Shown: positions 32,155 to 35,662 of the stretch, piece by piece
How positions within the stretch are numbered: the stretch's first letter is position 1
How the letters are laid out: each line of letters starts with the position of its first letter
From: an uncultured Balneola sp.
Lineage (GTDB): Bacteria > Bacteroidota > Rhodothermia > Balneolales > Balneolaceae
Assembly: GCA_913058495.1 (NCBI GenBank)
Contig: CAJXQC010000028.1
Span: 1-35,662 of the forward strand
DNA: 35,662 nt
Direction of reading: 5' to 3'
Notes under the pieces: model-generated
What the model saw: the letters and a program-made list of their open reading frames with translations, nothing else
What the model was told of the DNA's origin: nothing
Databases searched by the model: none
Program-made: the position numbers and the translations under genes

Positions 32155-32179
32155 TATACACATTTTCGTATTGTGTATA
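32155..32179. promoter_or_regulatory. Palindrome upstream of the SDR/AraC operon
   Basis: Perfect 8-bp arms TATACACA / TGTGTATA around 9 nt, 62 bp upstream of the SDR start. It is well placed to be an operator or promoter-proximal site. Assignment to the AraC regulator encoded two genes away is inference. Confidence 0.45.
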
Positions 32180-32236
32180 CTTTTTGGTTTGGTCTAATAA
32201 AATTGCTGATCCTGTATAAATATGTTTGATCCAATT

Positions 32237-32671
32237 TTACTCTTCGTAAATGTCGAATTTTGCTGAAAACGATTTCATTAATTCCTCGTTAGAAAAATCA
32301 TCCTGAGTCATTGTAGAAAGTTGTTCGAGGAAAACATCAAACTGACCATTTTTGAATATGGTGAGCATTTTTCCGCCTTCACTGCATTTAGCTTCATGCC
32401 ACACATTAGGATCAACGTTGATGGTATCGCCGGGTTTTAGCAGAATTGTTTCATCATCGAAAATCAATTCCATTTCACCTTCAAGCATGTAAAACACTTC
32501 TGTCATGATCTTGTGGTGGTGTCTTTTTAAATGGAATCCGGGTTTAAGAGTGTCTTCAATAAGGCACAATTCACTATTAGTGTCTTTGGATGAAACTTTG
32601 ATAAAACAGTGATCTTGAGAATAATCGTAATTTTCTCCCTGACCATTTGGTATATAGTGTTTTGACTCCAT
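32237..32671 (-). CDS. Cupin-domain protein
   Basis: 144 aa, cytosolic single-domain cupin. Metal-binding residues visible: H51-H53 (LKRHHHK), E58 (TEVFYMLEGEMEL) and H92 (VDPNVWHEAKC). Motif 1 G(X)5HXH(X)3,4E(X)6G is satisfied. Enzymatic or sensor role unknown. Confidence 0.9.
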   Translation of the reverse strand: MESKHYIPNGQGENYDYSQDHCFIKVSSKDTNSELCLIEDTLKPGFHLKRHHHKIMTEVFYMLEGEMELIFDDETILLKPGDTINVDPNVWHEAKCSEGGKMLTIFKNGQFDVFLEQLSTMTQDDFSNEELMKSFSAKFDIYEE

Positions 32672-32737
32672 AGTTAGGCTACTTTAATTGAGTGAAATTT
32701 TTAGTGTATTTGGAGTTGATTCGTTTATGAATTACTA

Positions 32738-33133
32738 CTACTTGAAAGTTTGCTTCTTTATAAGTTCGCCCGCTTCATTGTAAACTTTCCAAGTACCCTT
32801 CTTTTTACCGTGCTCAAAGCGACCTTCGTCCCAGAGTTGTCCGTTAGCATGGTAACGTTTCCATTCACCGTGTTTCTGTTCTTCATCATCGAAGCCGCCT
32901 GTCGCCCGCGGTTCACCATTTTTGAAGAACCATTTCCATTGACCAACGACCTTTCCGTTTTTATAGCTGCCAGTGGATTGCATCTGTCCATTATTCAGAA
33001 AATATGTCCACTGTCCGGATTTTTTACCATTGTCGAATTCACCCTTACAAGAAATACTCCCGTTCTTAAAGTAAGTCTGAAAAGGGCCATTCTTAGGATT
33101 TCCGTTTTCATCCATTCCTGAAATGTCTTTCAT
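32738..33133 (-). CDS. MORN/YwqK-type repeat protein
   Basis: 131 aa built from about five 23-residue repeats of the form G-x-W/F-x-x-Y/F-x-x-N-G-x-x-x-x-x-G-x-F/Y-x-x-G-K (for example SGQWTYFLNNGQMQSTGSYK, VGQWKWFFKNGEPRATGGF). This matches the 'toxin-antitoxin system YwqK family antitoxin' annotation commonly used for such repeats, but no toxin gene is adjacent and the role remains open. No signal peptide. Confidence 0.88.
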   Translation of the reverse strand: MKDISGMDENGNPKNGPFQTYFKNGSISCKGEFDNGKKSGQWTYFLNNGQMQSTGSYKNGKVVGQWKWFFKNGEPRATGGFDDEEQKHGEWKRYHANGQLWDEGRFEHGKKKGTWKVYNEAGELIKKQTFK

Positions 33134-33206
33134 CGGCTTTTTCTCCTGGTTGGGTTAGTAGGCGAGAACAAGCAATTACTTATAGCCATTGTTGTACGTT
33201 CGTATT

Positions 33207-33662
33207 TTATTCTTTCATTTCCACTCTAATCAGTCGAATTGTTATAGTGTCACTCAAATTTTCTACAGAATGAGGTGCTTCTGGTTTTTTATACATTGTC
33301 AAAGGGAAAGTAAGTGGTTCTGGTATTTTGCGAGAATCCATAATTACATTTCCTTCTCCATCACGGTCAATAAAATCTCCAGCTTCCATAATATAAAGTA
33401 CACTCGGCCATTGATGATGATGAACAGCTTCTAATTCATTTGGCGCAATTGTTACTTCCAGAACTCTTACTTTGTCATTTTCCAACAAAATTTTATGGTT
33501 TTTCGGTGCAGAAACTACAGCATCTTGTTCTTTAGGCCAATCCGCTGGATTTCCTGTTTTGTATAAAAGTTTTTGTTCTTCATTTATTTGTCCGAGAACT
33601 GAAGTAGTTGAAAATACCGTAAGGCAAATCAGAGTAATTAGAACTTTAAAAGTTGATTTCAT
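33207..33662 (-). CDS. Exported cupin-domain protein
   Basis: 151 aa. Signal peptide MKSTFKVLITLICLTVFSTT with cleavage near VLGQ (24-25). Cupin fold with H81-H83 (AVHHHQWPSVLYIMEAGDF) and H131 (PEAPHSVEN). Periplasmic, function unknown. The 277 bp between it and the divergent dCTP deaminase gene hold the promoters of both but no gene. Confidence 0.88.
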   Translation of the reverse strand: MKSTFKVLITLICLTVFSTTSVLGQINEEQKLLYKTGNPADWPKEQDAVVSAPKNHKILLENDKVRVLEVTIAPNELEAVHHHQWPSVLYIMEAGDFIDRDGEGNVIMDSRKIPEPLTFPLTMYKKPEAPHSVENLSDTITIRLIRVEMKE

Positions 33663-33939
33663 AATTGGTCATTTTTAGTTTTTAATGCTTACTCTAATCG
33701 GTTTTCAGCTATCCCGTTTTTCTTTGTTACAGTCGTTTGTAATATGACGCACAACAACAGAGTAAAGTGAATTCCATTCCCTTTATCCCTATTTCATTTC
33801 ATGTTTAAGTTTTATTCGGATCAGTTTAAACAATTTTTGTTAATTAGTGAAAATCCCAATCGAAGATTTAAACATATAATTCCAGTTTGCCTAAAGTATC
33901 AGCCTTATTATCTTACAGGAAATTGTAACAGCACAGGCG

Positions 33940-35145
33940 ATGTCAAACAGCTCTAAAGAAGTACACTTACATACCAAAGGAATTCTACCGGTTCAAAAGT
34001 TAAAGATCCTTCGTGATCTCGAAATTCTTGATTCACATCCGGATTACCCGATCAACGACAATCAGTTTCAGCCAAACTCTTTAGATCTTCGTCTGGGCGA
34101 AGTAGCATATCGGGTTAGATGCAGTTTTCTTCCCGAGAACGAAACGGTAGAACAGAAGATCGAGAAACTGGAGCAGTATTCATTTTCCATCAAAGACGGA
34201 GCGGTGCTGGAAGAAAATTGCGTGTACATCATTCCGTTACTGGAACGATTGAATCTTCCTAAATCTCATTACTCCACTCAAAATGGAGTTTCTGATAATT
34301 CAGAAGAAGTAAAATTGTTTTCACCGGAAAATTTATCCGCTAAAGCGAATCCGAAAAGTTCTACCGGAAGACTGGATGTATTTACCAGAGTGATCACTGA
34401 CTATTCGCACAGATTTGAAGAAATTGCTCCGGGCTATCAGGGACAATTATATCTGGAAGTAGTTCCGAAATCATTTTCCATAAAAGTGAGAACAGGTCAG
34501 CGTTTAAATCAGTTAAGAGTTCGCCATGGTTTTGAGATCGTACCTGATCAGGACTTGTTGAGAATTCATGCTTCTGATCCATTACTGTTTGATGAAAACA
34601 TCAAGCCGGTAAGTATGCAGCAGATCAAAGTGAACAAAGGATTGTTCATGAGTGTGCAATTAAAAGGAAAGAAAGGGGAGATCATAGGCTATAAAGCCAA
34701 GAAGCACAATAATTTCATCGATCTGGAAAATATCGGTCACTATGATGTAGATGAATTCTGGGAGCCGATCTACGCTACTTCGGAGTCGACTTTTATTCTG
34801 GAGCCGGAAGCATTTTATATTTTCGCATCAAAAGAACGTATTCGTGTCCCTGCGAAATTAGCGTGTGAAATGATGGCTTATGATACAGGTTCAGGAGAAC
34901 TCAGGACACATTACGCCGGTTTTTTTGATTCCGGATTTGGTGGTTCCGTGGACGACAAAGGAGCCAGAGCCGTATTGGAAGTTCGTTCTCATGATGTGCC
35001 GTTCATGATCGAAGACGGTCAGACATTATTCAGCATGCAGTTTGAGCCGAATACCGAACTTCCCGAGTTTATTTACGGCGAAGAAATCGACAGTAATTAC
35101 CAAGGACAAGGCTTAAAGCTTGGAAAGCATTTTAAACAAGTATGA
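33940..35145 (+). CDS. dcd: 2'-deoxycytidine 5'-triphosphate deaminase, long two-domain form
   Basis: 401 aa, about twice the size of classical Dcd, built of two dUTPase/Dcd-like halves. Signatures: QPNSLDLRLGEVAYRVR in the N-terminal half, KSSTGRLDVFTRVITDYS near residue 140, and CEMMAYDTGSGELRTHYAGF followed by FDSGFGG in the C-terminal half. Converts dCTP to dUTP for dTTP synthesis. It ends in a 4-nt ATGA overlap with the next gene. Confidence 0.93.
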   Translation: MSNSSKEVHLHTKGILPVQKLKILRDLEILDSHPDYPINDNQFQPNSLDLRLGEVAYRVRCSFLPENETVEQKIEKLEQYSFSIKDGAVLEENCVYIIPLLERLNLPKSHYSTQNGVSDNSEEVKLFSPENLSAKANPKSSTGRLDVFTRVITDYSHRFEEIAPGYQGQLYLEVVPKSFSIKVRTGQRLNQLRVRHGFEIVPDQDLLRIHASDPLLFDENIKPVSMQQIKVNKGLFMSVQLKGKKGEIIGYKAKKHNNFIDLENIGHYDVDEFWEPIYATSESTFILEPEAFYIFASKERIRVPAKLACEMMAYDTGSGELRTHYAGFFDSGFGGSVDDKGARAVLEVRSHDVPFMIEDGQTLFSMQFEPNTELPEFIYGEEIDSNYQGQGLKLGKHFKQV

Positions 35146-35360
35146 GTGATTTCTTAGTAAATCGATGTATTTGTCATGAGCAGAGTTTTGAAGAGATCAA
35201 AGAATACGCCAAAGAGAAAGGTTACACAGATTTAGAAGATCTTCAGATCGATAATTATTGCAGCAATGGTTGCCGAATTTGTGCTCCCTATGTGGAAATG
35301 GTTCTGGAAACCGGAGAAACAGCTTTTGAACCCGGCGCTTATTATAAGAGAAAGAAATAG
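35142..35360 (+). CDS. BFD-like [2Fe-2S]-binding protein
   Basis: 72 aa. Cysteines C9-x-C11 (NRCICHEQ) and C44-x2-C47 (SNGCRICAPYVE), with an extra C40, form the BFD/bacterioferritin-associated ferredoxin pattern that ligates a [2Fe-2S] cluster. The ATGA overlap with the dCTP deaminase gene points to coupled translation. A functional link between the two is not known to me. Confidence 0.85.
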   Translation: MSDFLVNRCICHEQSFEEIKEYAKEKGYTDLEDLQIDNYCSNGCRICAPYVEMVLETGETAFEPGAYYKRKK

Positions 35361-35662
35361 ATCTTAATTGCTTGTATCTATTTTCGAGGGATAACGTTTC
35401 AACCTTGTAGGTGTTAGATAATTCCGTGCTAGTTTTCCTATGACTTTACGGATAGGGTCATCCTTGTAGATGTCAGGTAATTCGTTAACAGTTTAGCGTG
35501 ATAAATCAAGAAAAACTCGCCCTTAGTATTTAAGACGGATAAGAGAGCGTGACCCGGATGCGTCTGCGAAGCAGGAATAATCCTTTCAGGTGAAGAGTGT
35601 AGTAATATTCTCAGAATGAACGAAGACCTTTAGGATTATTCAGCGCAGGATCAGTGAACCCG
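35361..35662. repeat. Non-coding repeat region at the right end
   Basis: 302 bp without a credible gene. Two imperfect direct copies of a 25-mer (35403-35427 and 35462-35486, 20/25 identical, period 59 bp) begin CCTTGTAG. From about 35521 to 35645 the sequence resembles the reverse complement of the repeat at the left end (36-183), including the 16-mer ATGAACGAAGACCTTT at 35616-35631. Confidence 0.5.

Noticed and set aside
32738-33133. Toxin-antitoxin module at the MORN/YwqK gene
   Set aside because: No toxin-like partner is adjacent; both neighbours are cupin proteins.

Overview
This is an AT-rich window. It looks chromosomal and comes from a Bacteroidota-type bacterium, possibly Balneolota (Balneola/Gracilimonas-like). 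The case rests on gene content: many DUF6090-type proteins, a TonB-dependent receptor with an N-terminal carboxypeptidase-like domain, many lipoproteins, LEA-type lipoprotein, HXXEE protein, DEAD helicase with a DbpA-type RNA-binding tail, and a GxxExxY protein. The taxonomic placement is inference. I see no rRNA, tRNA, CRISPR array or intact transposase.

Layout. 1-241: repeat-derived DNA. 242-1552: DEAD-box RNA helicase (minus). 1645-11141: a minus-strand tandem array of ten DUF6090-type genes, each encoding a nearly invariant ~47-residue membrane anchor followed by a divergent soluble part. Seven of the ten are preceded by a repeat spacer, and one spacer carries a GxxExxY (PD-(D/E)XK-like) gene. 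11228-13381: PepSY protein and secreted amidohydrolase. 13475-14796: Ogt-type DNA repair methyltransferase and LEA-type lipoprotein. 14986-18099: small His/Cys-containing protein, lipoprotein and TonB receptor, a likely metal-uptake operon. 18216-20036 (plus): membrane-anchored MerA/Lpd-like flavin disulfide oxidoreductase. 20048-21382: ammonium transporter. 21645-25432: accessory genes of unknown role (two lipoproteins, one transglutaminase-like/TPR protein). 25446-26153: PolB-type 3'-5' exonuclease. 26283-27420: NTF2-like protein, small membrane protein, HXXEE protein. 27497-29194: a second DUF6090 pair bracketed by direct repeats, with a truncated third copy. 29410-32093: two small membrane proteins, AraC regulator and SDR oxidoreductase. 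32237-33662: cupin, MORN-repeat protein, secreted cupin. 33940-35360 (plus): long-form dCTP deaminase overlapping a BFD-like [2Fe-2S] protein. 35361-35662: repeat DNA.

The most unusual feature is the DUF6090 array. In the spaced junctions the upstream gene's stop is followed at once, often as TAATG, by a second ATG. That ATG encodes a copy of the DUF6090 start (MLRFFRQI or a variant) and then reads through a palindromic-type repeat. In six junctions this short frame stays open for 42-79 codons and ends overlapping the start of the next full gene, usually as ATGCTGA. In the seventh junction the same repeat ends flank the GxxExxY gene, and the GxxExxY C-terminal tail (DKSVKSSNP) matches the short frames' tail (DKSAKSLNP) in the same frame. 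The simplest reading is that the spacers are internally deleted relatives of a GxxExxY-bearing element, duplicated as blocks with the array. They may also couple translation of consecutive paralogs.
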